8,092 nt of DNA from Brachybacterium sp. Lineage in GTDB: Bacteria; Actinomycetota; Actinomycetes; Actinomycetales; Dermabacteraceae. Position 1 is the first letter of the stretch; each line of letters begins with the position of its first letter. The notes below the pieces were generated by a model. It was not told where the DNA came from. It searched no databases and saw only the letters and a program-made list of their open reading frames with translations. Shown here piece after piece: positions 1 through 6,406 of this stretch. The translations under genes were made by a program, and so were the position numbers. The stretch spans positions 1 through 8,092 of the forward strand of contig JAKDNE010000135.1 in NCBI GenBank assembly GCA_030451965.1, read 5' to 3'.

Positions 1-15
1 TCGGCCTCATGCGTA

Positions 16-53
16 CCTCCCACCCCATATAGCCGCCAGCTGTACGTGGGAGG
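16..53 (+). repeat. Inverted repeat upstream of mmsA
   Basis: CCTCCCAC at 16-23 is repeated in inverted form as GTGGGAGG at 46-53, an 8-bp perfect stem with a 22-nt spacer. It lies 66 nt upstream of the mmsA start codon. It could be an operator, a leader hairpin, or the terminator of a gene left of the window. No T-run follows, so a classical terminator is not favoured. Role inferred only. Confidence 0.35.
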
Positions 54-105
54 ACACCGGACGCACAGCCCGCTACCCCCGAGCACCACCGACACCCCGA
101 CTCGC

Positions 106-111
106 AAGGAG
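106..111 (+). promoter_or_regulatory. Ribosome binding site of mmsA
   Basis: AAGGAG lies 7 nt before the ATG at 119. This is a near-consensus Shine-Dalgarno at ideal spacing and fixes the mmsA start. Confidence 0.8.
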
Positions 112-118
112 ACACCTC

Positions 119-1615
119 ATGGGATACGACGTCCAGCACTGGATCGACGGCCGCGAAGAGACCGGCAGCGGCTCCTCCCAGCCGATCATGGACCCCGCCA
201 CCGGCGCCGAGATCGGCACCCTGCACCTGGGCGACGAGTCCACCGTGGACCGCGCCGTGCAGGTCGCCGCGGCCGCGCAGAAGGAGTGGGCGAACGTCTC
301 GCTCGCCAAGCGCACCCAGATCCTCTACCGCATGCGTGAGCTGATGATCGAGCACACCGACGAGATCGCCGCGGTCATCTCCCGCGAGCACGGCAAGACC
401 GTCGGTGACGCGAAGGGCGAGATCGCCCGCGGCCTGGAGACCCTCGAGTTCGCCACCTCCATCACCCAGGACCTCAAGGGCGGGTTCTCCCAGAACGTCT
501 CCACCGGGATCGACGCCCACACCCTGCGCCAGCCGCTCGGCGTGACCGTCGGGATCACCCCGTTCAACTTCCCGGCGATGGTGCCCTTCTGGATGCACCC
601 GGTCGCGATCGCGACCGGCAACACCTTCATCCTCAAGCCCTCCGAGCGCGACCCGTCGGCCTCGAACATCGTCGCCCGCCTCTACCAGGAAGCGGGCCTG
701 CCCGAGGGCGTCTTCCAGGTGGTCCACGGCGGCAAGACCGTGGTCGACGCGCTGTCCACCCACGAGGCCGTCTCCGCGGTGTCCTTCGTCGGTTCCACCC
801 CGATCGCCAAGCACGTCCACCGCGTCGCCTCCGCGGCCGGCAAGCGGGTCCAGGCCCTCGGCGGTGCGAACAACCACGCCGTGGTGATGCCGGACGCGAA
901 CATCGAGTCCGCCGCGTCGCAGGTCGCCTCGGGCGCCTTCGGCTCCGCCGGCGAGCGCTGCATGGCCGTCCCGGTCGCGGTCACCGTGGGCGATGCCCAC
1001 GAAGCCTTCATGACCGCGATCAAGGCCGAGGCGGACAAGCTCGTGGTGGGCCCCGGCGATGATCCGAGCACCGACATGCCGCCGGTGATCACCCCCGAGG
1101 CCCGTGCCCGCGTGATCAGGATGACCGATGAGGCCGAGCAGGCCGGCGCCACCATCGTCGTGGACGGTCGCGGCCTGGTCGTCGCGGGCCACGAGAAGGG
1201 CAACTTCGTGGGCCCGACCGTCATCACCGATCTCGCCGCCGACCACCCCACCTACACCGAGGAGGTCTTCGGGCCGGTGCTGGTGGTCATGCACGTGAAC
1301 AACTTCGACGAGGCGGTCGACCTGGTCAACTCCTCTCCCTTCGGCAACGGCACCGCGATCTTCACCGACTCCGGCCACTATGCGCGCCGCTTCGAGGACG
1401 AGATCCAGGTGGGCATGATCGGCATCAACGTGCCGATCCCGACCCCGGTGGGCTACTACTCCTTCGGCGGCTGGAACGACTCGCTGTTCGGTGAGCACCA
1501 CGCCCACGGCCCCGAGGGCATCAGCTTCTACACCCGCCAGAAGGCCGTCACCACCCGTTGGCCCTCGCAGAACGAGACCGTCGAGAGCTCGATGAGCTTC
1601 CCGACCCACGACTGA
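119..1615 (+). CDS. mmsA: CoA-acylating methylmalonate-semialdehyde dehydrogenase
   Basis: This is a 498-residue cytosolic aldehyde dehydrogenase of the MmsA/IolA family, full length for that family. It oxidises methylmalonate or malonate semialdehyde with NAD+ and CoA, releasing CO2 and giving propionyl-CoA or acetyl-CoA. Visible motifs are the PFNFPAMVPFWM segment (148-159), LKPSE with K173, the GSAGERCM active-site loop with nucleophile C281, and EEVFGPV (381-387). The usual general-base Glu region reads GGANNH (248-253). Asn in place of Glu is the hallmark of the CoA-acylating subgroup. The C-terminal SFGGWNDSLFG is also typical. The family serves valine catabolism and myo-inositol catabolism (as iolA). 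Which applies here depends on genes left of the window. It is not required by the downstream sugar-acid operon, which lies on the opposite strand and converges on it. The start is fixed by AAGGAG at 106-111. Confidence in family is very high; the physiological substrate is open. Confidence 0.95.
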   Translation: MGYDVQHWIDGREETGSGSSQPIMDPATGAEIGTLHLGDESTVDRAVQVAAAAQKEWANVSLAKRTQILYRMRELMIEHTDEIAAVISREHGKTVGDAKGEIARGLETLEFATSITQDLKGGFSQNVSTGIDAHTLRQPLGVTVGITPFNFPAMVPFWMHPVAIATGNTFILKPSERDPSASNIVARLYQEAGLPEGVFQVVHGGKTVVDALSTHEAVSAVSFVGSTPIAKHVHRVASAAGKRVQALGGANNHAVVMPDANIESAASQVASGAFGSAGERCMAVPVAVTVGDAHEAFMTAIKAEADKLVVGPGDDPSTDMPPVITPEARARVIRMTDEAEQAGATIVVDGRGLVVAGHEKGNFVGPTVITDLAADHPTYTEEVFGPVLVVMHVNNFDEAVDLVNSSPFGNGTAIFTDSGHYARRFEDEIQVGMIGINVPIPTPVGYYSFGGWNDSLFGEHHAHGPEGISFYTRQKAVTTRWPSQNETVESSMSFPTHD

Positions 1616-1630
1616 TCACGCCATCCGGCG

Positions 1631-1684
1631 CCGCGCGTCCCTCGGGGAGGGGCACACCGTCCCGCACCGCGCGTCCCTCGGGGA
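1631..1684. repeat. 18-bp direct repeat pair, 36-bp period
   Basis: CCGCGCGTCCCTCGGGGA occurs identically at 1631-1648 and 1667-1684, just after the mmsA stop. Each copy contains a small TCCC/GGGA self-complementary core. The second copy runs into the left arm of the hairpin at 1682. The exact identity over 18 bp suggests a recent duplication or a repeated element. No coding role is seen. Confidence 0.7.
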
Positions 1685-1738
1685 TTGTCAGGATCCGAAC
1701 CAGTTCCCACCCCGGAATGGTTCGGAACCTGACAATCC
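1682..1738. terminator. Long hairpin between convergent genes, likely bidirectional terminator
   Basis: The left arm 1682-1707 and right arm 1714-1738 are complementary over about 25 positions. There is one mismatch (A1693 opposite A1727) and one bulged base near the loop (G1703). The loop is CACCCC at 1708-1713. The outer 11 bp (GGATTGTCAGG with its complement) and the inner CCGAACCA/TGGTTCGG block pair perfectly. It sits between mmsA (+) and the amidohydrolase gene (-), where a two-way terminator is expected. No T-tract follows on either strand, so it would be a U-less terminator of the sort common in actinobacteria. A stem this long and clean could instead be a dispersed palindromic repeat. 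Confidence 0.6.
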
Positions 1739-1740
1739 TG

Positions 1741-1798
1741 GTCGTCGGTCGTCGGTCGGCGGCGGCGGTCGGCGGTCGGCGGTCGGCGGTCGGCGGTC
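1741..1798. repeat. Heptamer tandem repeat
   Basis: Five perfect head-to-tail copies of GGCGGTC fill 1764-1798. They are preceded by degenerate copies of the same 7-bp period (GTCGTCG twice at 1741-1754, then GTCGGCG) and a 2-3 bp phase slip near 1762. The array is non-coding, between the hairpin and the 3' end of the amidohydrolase gene. It is a minisatellite-like tract that slippage could lengthen or shorten. Confidence 0.8.
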
Positions 1799-1839
1799 GT
1801 AGCCGGCGGCCGGCGGCTGAGATCGCGGGCACCGGGCGG

Positions 1840-2718
1840 TCACGCGGTCGACGACACCTCGCCGAACCGGCGGTAGACCCGCGCTGCGGTCCCACGCGTG
1901 ACCGCGCGGACGTCGGCCGACGCCCAAGTGCGCACGTGGGCGAGCAGGGGTGCGAAGCCGCTGCCGAGGTCCAGGTGCTGCGGGGCGATCGGCCAATCGG
2001 AGCCGATCATCAGCCGCTCCGGGCCGAACAGCGCGAGGGCGAGGTCGGCCGCGGCGGCGAAGTCGCCGTTCCCGCTGGTCGCGAGACCGGAGACCTTCGC
2101 GACGACGTTCGGGCAGGCGGCGATCGCCTCGAGCTGCGTCTGCCACCGGGCCATCGCCTCGCGGTCACCGAGCGGCGGTTTGCCGAGATGGTCCAGCACC
2201 ACGGTGAGGCCGGGATGACGGCGGGCCACGCGCACCACCTGCTCCATGTGCCGCTCGAAGGCATCGGGGACATCGAGCGGGAGCCCGGCCTCGGCGAGCA
2301 TGTCCAGCGACCGCGCGACCTCGGGCCGGTCCAGGAAGCCCGGATCGGGGTCGTCGTGGACCAGGTGGCGCACGCCGACGAGATGGTCGGTGCGCTGCGG
2401 GTCGGCGAGCGCGGCGCGCACGTCGTCCGGGTCCGTCAGCGGCAGCCAGCCGACCACGTCGGCCCGCGTGATCCCGAGCCCGGCGTCGCCCTCGATCGTG
2501 CGGGCGGTGCGCTGCAGGTGAGCGGTGTCCTCGGCGGTGTCGTCGGCCTGGACCAGCACCACCCGGGTGACACCGAGCTCCACCAGGGGACCGCGGACGT
2601 CGTCGATGCCGACGGTGCGGCGCAGCGGCGCCGGGGCTCCGGCGAGCCAGGCATAGGGGCTCTCGGCGAGGTCCCACAGATGCAGGTGGGCGTCGGTGAC
2701 CGGCTCAGCGGGCACCAT
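1840..2718 (-). CDS. Amidohydrolase-2 family sugar lactonase (probable L-fuconolactonase)
   Basis: This is a 292-residue TIM-barrel metal-dependent hydrolase of the amidohydrolase-2 group, COG3618-like. In sugar-acid operons that group opens 1,5- or 1,4-aldonolactones. Seen: DAHLHLWD near the N-terminus (H11, H13, W15), GVRHLV (R117, H118), LDHLGKP (H177), AKVSG (K208) and the IGSDWP loop with metal/catalytic D241. All are expected for the family. Inferred role: hydrolysis of L-fucono-lactone, made by the aldo/keto reductase encoded just upstream, to L-fuconate for the dehydratase. I chose the ATG at 2718, not 2787. GGAGGG lies 5 nt before 2718 (positions 2729-2724), and the extra 23 residues from 2787 are low-complexity Gly/Ala/Arg/Pro that translate the upstream gene's repeat tail. 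It overlaps the aldo/keto reductase gene by 14 nt and is the last gene of the operon. The exact lactone is not readable from sequence. Confidence 0.87.
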   Translation of the reverse strand: MVPAEPVTDAHLHLWDLAESPYAWLAGAPAPLRRTVGIDDVRGPLVELGVTRVVLVQADDTAEDTAHLQRTARTIEGDAGLGITRADVVGWLPLTDPDDVRAALADPQRTDHLVGVRHLVHDDPDPGFLDRPEVARSLDMLAEAGLPLDVPDAFERHMEQVVRVARRHPGLTVVLDHLGKPPLGDREAMARWQTQLEAIAACPNVVAKVSGLATSGNGDFAAAADLALALFGPERLMIGSDWPIAPQHLDLGSGFAPLLAHVRTWASADVRAVTRGTAARVYRRFGEVSSTA

Positions 2719-3760
2719 CGGCGCCCTCCGCGCTCCCGGTGATCCCGGCACCCTCCGTGCTCCCGGCGTCCCCGCTGCGCACAGCATCCTCGGTGCGCTG
2801 CACGTCCTCCCAGGCCGCAGCCGGGATCTCGACGCCCATCCGCCCGGCGTTGGAGCGGACCTGCTCGGCGGTGCGCATCCCCAGCACCACCGAGCGCACG
2901 GCGGGGTGTCGCAGCGGGAACTGGACGGCGAGGTCCGGGAGGGTGACCCCGTGCCGCTCGGCGATATCGGCGAGCTCCCGGGCCCGGGCGATCATCTCGG
3001 AGGGCGCCTGGGCGTACTCGTAGGTGGCGTCGTCGGCGACCCGGTGCCGGGCGAGCAGACCGGAGTTGAACACGGAGACCGCGACGATGCCGACGCCGTG
3101 GTCCACGCAGGCCGTCAGCAGCTCGTCGGCCGCGTCCTGCTCGAGCAGGGTGTACCGGCCCGAGAGCATGACCAGGTCGATCAGTCCGGTGCGGATCGCA
3201 CGGGTGAGCACGTCCGCGTCCTTGGAACCGACGCCGACCGCCCGGGCCAGCCCCTCCTCGCGCATCCGGGCCAGCGCCGGCAGCCCCTCGGTGAAGGCCT
3301 GCTCCGTGGGCCCCTCCTCCGGATCGTGGGCGAAGAGGATGTCCACCCGGTCCAGGCCCAGGCGTTCGAGGGATTCGGCATGGGAGCGGCGCACCCCGGC
3401 CTCGGAGTAGTCCCATTCCCTCACGTGATCGTCCGGCACGGCGAAGGCATTGGCCAGGTCGTCCCCGGTACCGGGGCCGGGCAGCAGCAGGCGTCCCACC
3501 TTGGTGGAGACCAGGTACTCCTCGCGGGGATAGCCGGCCAGGCGCTGGCCGAGGCGGCGCTCGCTGGTGCCGATCCCGTAGTGCGGGGCGGTGTCGAAGT
3601 AGCGGATCCCGGCATCCCACGCGGCGCGGACCGCACCGTCGGCCTCCTCGTCGGTGGTGGCCCGGTAGAGGTTGCCGAGCTGGGCGGCGCCGAAGCCCAG
3701 GGGCGGGAGCTCGAGCGGTGCACCGGCGGGCGCTGCGGCCGACGGGTCGGCGGCGCTCAT
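2705..3760 (-). CDS. Aldo/keto reductase, probable L-fucose (D-threo-aldose) 1-dehydrogenase
   Basis: This is a 351-residue (alpha/beta)8-barrel oxidoreductase. The full catalytic tetrad is visible: D56 and Y61 in FDTAPHYG, K87 in VSTKVGR, and H145 in LFAHDPE. The FGAAQLGNLYR opening and the FDTAPHYGIGTSERRLG segment resemble the D-threo-aldose 1-dehydrogenase/pyridoxal-reductase-like branch, which includes known L-fucose dehydrogenases. Inferred role: NAD(P)+-dependent oxidation of the beta-anomer of L-fucose to L-fucono-1,5-lactone, the first committed step. The ATG at 3760 overlaps the mutarotase stop as ATGA and is preceded by GAGGTGA with 4-nt spacing. The in-frame ATG at 3796 would lie inside the mutarotase gene and is not favoured. 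The last ~24 residues (after about 327) are an unusual Gly/Ser/Ala/Glu tail containing a 9-residue imperfect tandem (DAGSTEGAG, ITGSAEGAD), beyond the normal barrel. Cofactor and sugar preference are not readable here. Confidence 0.88.
   Translation of the reverse strand: MSAADPSAAAPAGAPLELPPLGFGAAQLGNLYRATTDEEADGAVRAAWDAGIRYFDTAPHYGIGTSERRLGQRLAGYPREEYLVSTKVGRLLLPGPGTGDDLANAFAVPDDHVREWDYSEAGVRRSHAESLERLGLDRVDILFAHDPEEGPTEQAFTEGLPALARMREEGLARAVGVGSKDADVLTRAIRTGLIDLVMLSGRYTLLEQDAADELLTACVDHGVGIVAVSVFNSGLLARHRVADDATYEYAQAPSEMIARARELADIAERHGVTLPDLAVQFPLRHPAVRSVVLGMRTAEQVRSNAGRMGVEIPAAAWEDVQRTEDAVRSGDAGSTEGAGITGSAEGADGAR
2720..2766 (-). repeat. 27-bp imperfect tandem repeat inside the 3' end of the aldo/keto reductase gene
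   Basis: On the plus strand GGCGCCCTCCGCGCTCCCGG (2720-2739) recurs as GGCACCCTCCGTGCTCCCGG (2747-2766), with 18 of 20 bases equal and a 27-bp period. It encodes the nine-residue repeat in the reductase tail. The copy nearer the lactonase gene also carries that gene's GGAGGG ribosome binding site. A related block, GGCACCCTCTGC, occurs at 4141-4152 in the 3' end of the dehydratase gene. Confidence 0.6.
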
Positions 3761-4092
3761 GCCGTCACCTCGGGTGCCTGCGACGGCAGGGACCACACCG
3801 GCCTGATCCCGGAGTCGTCACCGCCGTAGTCGTCGACGACCTCGAGGAACTGGTTGATGTGCTGCTGCCACCGCTGGTTCGCCGGGTCGGCGGCGAGCTG
3901 CCGGCGCATCGCCGCGTAGTCCTCCACCTCGGCCAGGTGGAAGATGTCGCGGCCGTCGCGCCAGATCCGCCAGGCATGCACGCCCGCGGCGCGCAACGAC
4001 GTATCGAGCTCGTCGGGGATGCGGGCGTGCTCGCGGTCGTAGTCCGCCTCGTGGCCCTCGGCGATGCGGGTATGCAGGGCGATCTGTTCCAT
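3757..4092 (-). CDS. rhaM: RhaM-family sugar mutarotase (probable L-fucose mutarotase)
   Basis: This is a 111-residue cytosolic protein of the L-rhamnose mutarotase (DUF718/RhaM) family, at the family's usual size. It contains HTRIAEGHEADYDREH, with the general-acid histidine at H22 as in E. coli RhaM. Further on are the HAWRIWRDGRDIFHLAEVED strand pair and QRWQQHINQFLE, matching the conserved RW helix. RhaM enzymes interconvert alpha and beta anomers of 6-deoxy-L-hexoses. Placed between the dehydratase and the sugar dehydrogenase, the inferred job is to supply the anomer that the dehydrogenase uses. The symbol is a family name; given the operon, L-fucose is a more likely substrate than L-rhamnose, but that is inference. 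The ATG at 4092 is preceded by GAGAGGAT at about 6-nt spacing and lies 12 nt after the dehydratase stop. Its stop codon overlaps the next start (ATGA). Confidence 0.88.
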   Translation of the reverse strand: MEQIALHTRIAEGHEADYDREHARIPDELDTSLRAAGVHAWRIWRDGRDIFHLAEVEDYAAMRRQLAADPANQRWQQHINQFLEVVDDYGGDDSGIRPVWSLPSQAPEVTA

Positions 4093-4104
4093 GCCGGGAT
4101 CCTC

Positions 4105-5460
4105 TCAGCGGGTGGCGGACGGTTCCAGGGGTGCACGCTGGGCACCCTCTGCGCCCTGCGGGTTCTGCTCCTCCGCCCAGACGGGACCGTCCGGGAACAG
4201 GTGGTCCTGGATCGAGGCGGTGAGCATGCGGGCCCCGTTGCCGGGCTCCTCGGGCGCCATGTAGGCACCGCTGACGATTCGCACCGGCACCTCGAAGTGC
4301 TCGTGGAGGTGGTCCACGAACTCGATGCGGCGCCGCTCGTCGTCCCCGGCGATCGCGACCGCGTCCAGGAAGGCCACGTGCTGGACCATCTCGCACAGGC
4401 CCACTCCCCCGGCGTGGGGGCACACGGGCACGTCGAACTTGGCGGCGAGCAGCAGGATAGCGAGGTTCTCGTTGATCCCGGCCACCCGGGTAGCGTCGGC
4501 CTGGAGCACGTCGATGCCGCCGGCCTGCAGCAGCTGCTTGAACAGCACCCGGTTCGCGCCCTGCTCGCCGGTGGCGATGCGCACGGGCGTGACCGCCTCG
4601 CGGATCGCGGCATGGGCGAGGATGTCATCGGGGTAGGTGGGCTCCTCGACCCAGTACGGGTCGTGCGGGGCCAGGGCGCGGATCGCCTCGATCCCCTCGG
4701 CGGTGCCCCAGCGCTGGTTCGCGTCGATCGCGATCGGGAAGCCGGGGCCCATCTCCTCGCGGGCGATCCGCATGCGGCGCTCGTCGTCGGCGGCGTCGGC
4801 GCCCACCTTGAGCTTGACCATCGAGAAACCGTCCGTGCGGGCCTCGCGCAGCAGCCTGACCAGCTTCTCGTCGCTGTAGCCGAGCCAGCCGGGGGTGGTG
4901 GTGTAGGCGGGCACGCCGGTCTCGCGCAGCGCGGCGATCCGCTGCTCCTTGCCCTCGGCGCCGCGGCGCAGGATCTCCAGCGCCTCCTCGCGGGTCAGCG
5001 CATCCTCGAGATAGCGCAGGTCCACCAGGTCCAGCAGCTCCTCGGGGCTGAGGGAGGCGAGGGTGAGCCACAGCGGCCGGCCCTCGCGGCGGGCGCGCAG
5101 GTCCCACAGGGCGTTGACCGCGGCGCCGATCGCCATGGTCATCACGCCCTTCTCCGGGCCCAGCCAGCGCAGCTGCGAGTCGTAGGTGAGCTCGCGGTAG
5201 ATCCCGCCGAGGTCGGCGAGGACCTCCTCGACGTCGCGCCCCACCAGGTGCGGCGCGAGCGCCGCGATCGCGGCGCTCTGCACGTCGTTGCCGCGGCCGA
5301 TGGTGAACACCAGCGCGGTGCCCGCGTCGGCGGCGTCGGTGCGGATGGTGAGGTACGCCGCCGAGTAGTCCGGATCGGGGTTCATCGCATCCGAGCCGTC
5401 GAGGCTGCGGCTGGTGGGGAAGCGGACGTCCTGCACGTCCAGGGCGGTGAAGGTGCTCAT
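4105..5460 (-). CDS. fucD: L-fuconate dehydratase, enolase superfamily
   Basis: This is a 451-residue member of the mandelate-racemase subgroup of the enolase superfamily. It removes water from L-fuconate to give 2-keto-3-deoxy-L-fuconate, using Mg2+. The residues line up one for one with the characterised Xanthomonas FucD, at a constant offset of two by my recollection of that enzyme. They are the KLK bases K216/K218, metal ligands D246 (IDANQRW), E272 (VEEP) and E299 (ATGEQ), D322 (QADATR) and catalytic H349 (CPHAGGVG). The N-terminal capping domain includes the long DVRFPTSRSLDGSDAMNPDPDYS stretch typical of fuconate dehydratases, which is the best substrate clue in the operon. The start at 5460 overlaps the hydrolase stop (ATGA), with only a weak GAGAG upstream, so translational coupling is likely. 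An earlier start would run into the hydrolase gene. The C-terminal ~20 residues (EEQNPQGAEGAQRAPLEPSATR region) are low-complexity and probably dispensable. Confidence 0.94.
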   Translation of the reverse strand: MSTFTALDVQDVRFPTSRSLDGSDAMNPDPDYSAAYLTIRTDAADAGTALVFTIGRGNDVQSAAIAALAPHLVGRDVEEVLADLGGIYRELTYDSQLRWLGPEKGVMTMAIGAAVNALWDLRARREGRPLWLTLASLSPEELLDLVDLRYLEDALTREEALEILRRGAEGKEQRIAALRETGVPAYTTTPGWLGYSDEKLVRLLREARTDGFSMVKLKVGADAADDERRMRIAREEMGPGFPIAIDANQRWGTAEGIEAIRALAPHDPYWVEEPTYPDDILAHAAIREAVTPVRIATGEQGANRVLFKQLLQAGGIDVLQADATRVAGINENLAILLLAAKFDVPVCPHAGGVGLCEMVQHVAFLDAVAIAGDDERRRIEFVDHLHEHFEVPVRIVSGAYMAPEEPGNGARMLTASIQDHLFPDGPVWAEEQNPQGAEGAQRAPLEPSATR

Positions 5461-6338
5461 GGGAGGACTCTCTGCGAGGCGGCCTGGGCCGGGACGAAGG
5501 TGGTGCGCTGGGTGCCGAGCTGCTCGATGCCGATCTCGACCACATCCCCGGCCCCGAGGTACGGGAAGCGGCCGGACAGGGCGACGCCCTGCGGGGTGCC
5601 GGTGTTGATCACGTCGCCGGGCGAGAGAACCATGTACTGCGAGAGGTGCTGGATGATCCGGGCGACGGTGAAGATCATGTCGGCGGTGGTGGAGTCCTGG
5701 CGGGGCTCGCCGTTCACGGCGGACCACAGCCGCAGCGCCTGGGGGTCGACCTCGTCCGCCGGGACCAGGCCAGGACCCAGCGGATTGAAGCCGCGGGAGT
5801 TCTTGCCCTTGGACCACTGGCCCCCGGACTCGGCCAGCTGGAAGTCCCGCTCGGAGAGATCGTGGCTGGTCACGTACCCGGCGATCACATCGAGCGCGGC
5901 CTGCTCATCGGGCAGGTAGGCGGCCTCCGTGCCGATCACGACCCCGAGCTCGACCTCCCAGTCGACCTTCTGGGCGCCCGGCGGGATCTCGACGTCGTCG
6001 TGGGGGCCGACGACGGTGTTGGGGTGCTTGTGGAACAGGATCGGCACCGTGGGCGGCTCCGCGCCGGACTCGGCGGCGTGCTCGGCGTAGTTCTGGCCGA
6101 TGCACAGCACCGCCATGGGACGCGCGATCGGGGCACCGATGCGCTCCTGCTCGGCGCCCTCCCAGACCGGCAGCTCCCCGGCCGAGAGCGCCTCGCGCAC
6201 CCGGGAGATCCCTCCTCCGGCGAGGAAGTCCCCGTCGATCTCGGCGGTCAGCGGCTCGAGGCGATAGGTCACCCCCTCGGAGACGACAGCCGGCTTCTCC
6301 TGACCCACCGGGCCGAGACGTCGCAGTTCCACGGACAC
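5457..6338 (-). CDS. Fumarylacetoacetate-hydrolase-family 2,4-diketo-3-deoxy-L-fuconate hydrolase
   Basis: This is a 293-residue FAH-superfamily enzyme. Seen: CIGQNYAEHAAESG (79-92), PILFHKHPNTVVGPHDDVEIPP (99-120), DWEVELGVVIG with metal ligands E128 and E130, SHDLSERDFQ with ligand D160, GKNSRGFNPLGP (K179 region) and NTGTPQGV (245-252). These are the full metal site and substrate loops. In oxidative L-fucose/L-rhamnose pathways this family cleaves the 2,4-diketo-3-deoxy acid to pyruvate and L-lactate. Co-operonic fucD supports that role, but close homologues act on other acylpyruvates. I prefer the GTG at 6338. GAGG sits 6 nt upstream, and the resulting MSVELRRLGPVGQEKP matches the usual start of the family. 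The ATG at 6350, with AAGGAA 10 nt upstream, would add four residues and cannot be excluded. It is the first gene of the five-gene operon. Confidence 0.88.
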   Translation of the reverse strand: MSVELRRLGPVGQEKPAVVSEGVTYRLEPLTAEIDGDFLAGGGISRVREALSAGELPVWEGAEQERIGAPIARPMAVLCIGQNYAEHAAESGAEPPTVPILFHKHPNTVVGPHDDVEIPPGAQKVDWEVELGVVIGTEAAYLPDEQAALDVIAGYVTSHDLSERDFQLAESGGQWSKGKNSRGFNPLGPGLVPADEVDPQALRLWSAVNGEPRQDSTTADMIFTVARIIQHLSQYMVLSPGDVINTGTPQGVALSGRFPYLGAGDVVEIGIEQLGTQRTTFVPAQAASQRVLP

Positions 6339-6406
6339 TCCATTCCTCATCGGGCGCGGTTTCCTTCGCCGTCGACGAGCGCCCGGACCTCATCGATCCA
6401 GCTATC

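Noticed and set aside
1764..1798. CRISPR-like regular repeats
   Set aside because: The units are 7 bp and directly abutting, with no spacers, so this is a simple tandem repeat.
1801..1818. GC-rich partial palindrome near the lactonase 3' end as a second terminator
   Set aside because: Only 5-bp AGCCG/CGGCT outer arms pair. This is expected by chance at this base composition.
1688..2146. Minus-strand frames across 1528-2146 (60, 115 and 152 codons)
   Set aside because: They are out of frame with the lactonase or mmsA, read through the heptamer array as Arg/Pro/Thr repeats, and have no start signal.
1558..2742. 394-codon plus-strand open frame running from inside mmsA across the repeats
   Set aside because: It overlaps the mmsA end and is antisense to the lactonase gene. 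It is composed of Arg/Gly-rich low complexity and has no supported start.
2696..3829. 377-codon plus-strand open frame opposite the aldo/keto reductase
   Set aside because: It is an antisense shadow. The opposite strand has the full aldo/keto reductase tetrad and coupled start.
3718..5919. 733-codon open frame on the plus strand, the longest in the window
   Set aside because: It lies antisense to four operon genes whose motifs and catalytic residues are intact. Its protein is a V/G/R/H/D-rich mirror of GC-rich codons with no recognisable domain and no ribosome binding site.
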